64,000 nt of DNA from Morinoia aosen (Eukaryota > Arthropoda > Malacostraca > Amphipoda > Talitridae), in the NCBI GenBank assembly GCA_030386875.1, contig CM059579.1, positions 93,816,383-93,880,382 of the forward strand. Reading direction: 5' to 3'. The notes below the pieces were generated by a model that did no database searches, was not told the origin of the DNA, and was given only the letters and a program-made list of their open reading frames with translations. Within the stretch, counting starts at the first letter, position 1. Each line of letters starts with the position of its first letter. Below, one piece after another: positions 63,690-64,000 of the stretch. The translations under genes were made by a program, and so were the position numbers.

Positions 63690-64000
63690 ATTCCCATCGT
63701 ATTTGGGTGCATAATACTCCTGCCGTATTTAATACGTAAATGTTCCTATGGTATTTAGTAAGTGAATATTCTTATGGTATTTAGTGCGTTGAAATTCCTA
63801 TATTATTTAGTAAGTTATTACTCCTATATGGTATTTAGCAAGTTAATATTCCTGTGTGGTATTTCGCAAGTTAATATTCCTATATGGTATTTAGTACGTT
63901 ATTATTCCTATATGGTATTCAGTAAGTTATTATTCCTATATGGTATTAGTAACTTAATGTTCCTACATGGTATTTAGCGAGTTGACATTCCTGCGGTATT
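63690..64000 (+). repeat. about 30-bp minisatellite at window end
   Basis: Ten or so degenerate units of the type ATTCCTATATGGTATTTAGT with AAGTTA spacers. The array continues past the end of the window. Confidence 0.85.

Overview
The window looks like nuclear DNA from an animal, most probably an arthropod. It has no dense operon-like genes, its split genes use GT/AG introns, it is AT-rich, and it is packed with metazoan transposon families: PIF/Harbinger, hAT, Tc1/mariner, two APE-type LINE families and SINE-like repeats. The species cannot be named from the sequence. I found no intact single-copy host gene. The only clear host coding is a decayed cluster of kinesin-14 motor-domain exons at about 3.0-9.3 kb, a gene fragment resembling the DUF4806 group carried inside a transposon at 52.2-53.3 kb, and a few unidentified exon-like segments.

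Layout. 0.36-0.55 kb: tRNA-derived SINE. 1.4-9.3 kb: kinesin-14 fragments mixed with two copies of one Harbinger-type element (each with a hAT remnant inside); one copy sits inside a kinesin exon with an exact TTA target duplication. 9.6-14.0 kb: two hAT elements, each with a perfect 8-bp target duplication; the second carries a nearly complete transposase broken by one frameshift. 15.5-22.7 kb: a Harbinger element with 34-bp terminal inverted repeats, swollen to 7.2 kb by a LINE and another hAT element. 22.7-23.7 kb: a second Harbinger element. 23.7-24.9 kb: two minisatellites and a TA-flanked inverted-repeat element. 25.2-31.45 kb: a LINE split by a 98%-identical LINE of the same family in the opposite orientation. 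32.1-36.9 kb: a hAT-like composite with GACTCC-rich ends and nested mariner-type remnants. 37.2-38.9 kb: 13-bp and GT-rich minisatellites. 39.5-48.6 kb: about 6 kb of a 28-bp satellite, interrupted by a TTAA-flanked DNA element and by a SINE. 49.4-54.1 kb: one SINE, with a 15-bp target duplication, split by a 4.3-kb TA-flanked DNA element that carries satellite DNA and a captured multi-exon gene fragment. 54.1-62.7 kb: more SINE copies, two tandem LINE tails and a third LINE. 63.7-64.0 kb: a minisatellite running off the end.

The window is best read as a layered record of transposition. Target-site duplications let many insertions be ordered: the kinesin exon predates the Harbinger insertion, the Harbinger element predates its LINE and hAT, and the 28-bp array predates its SINE and TTAA element. 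Most ORFs here are transposase or reverse-transcriptase remnants, or accidental open frames in tandem repeats.
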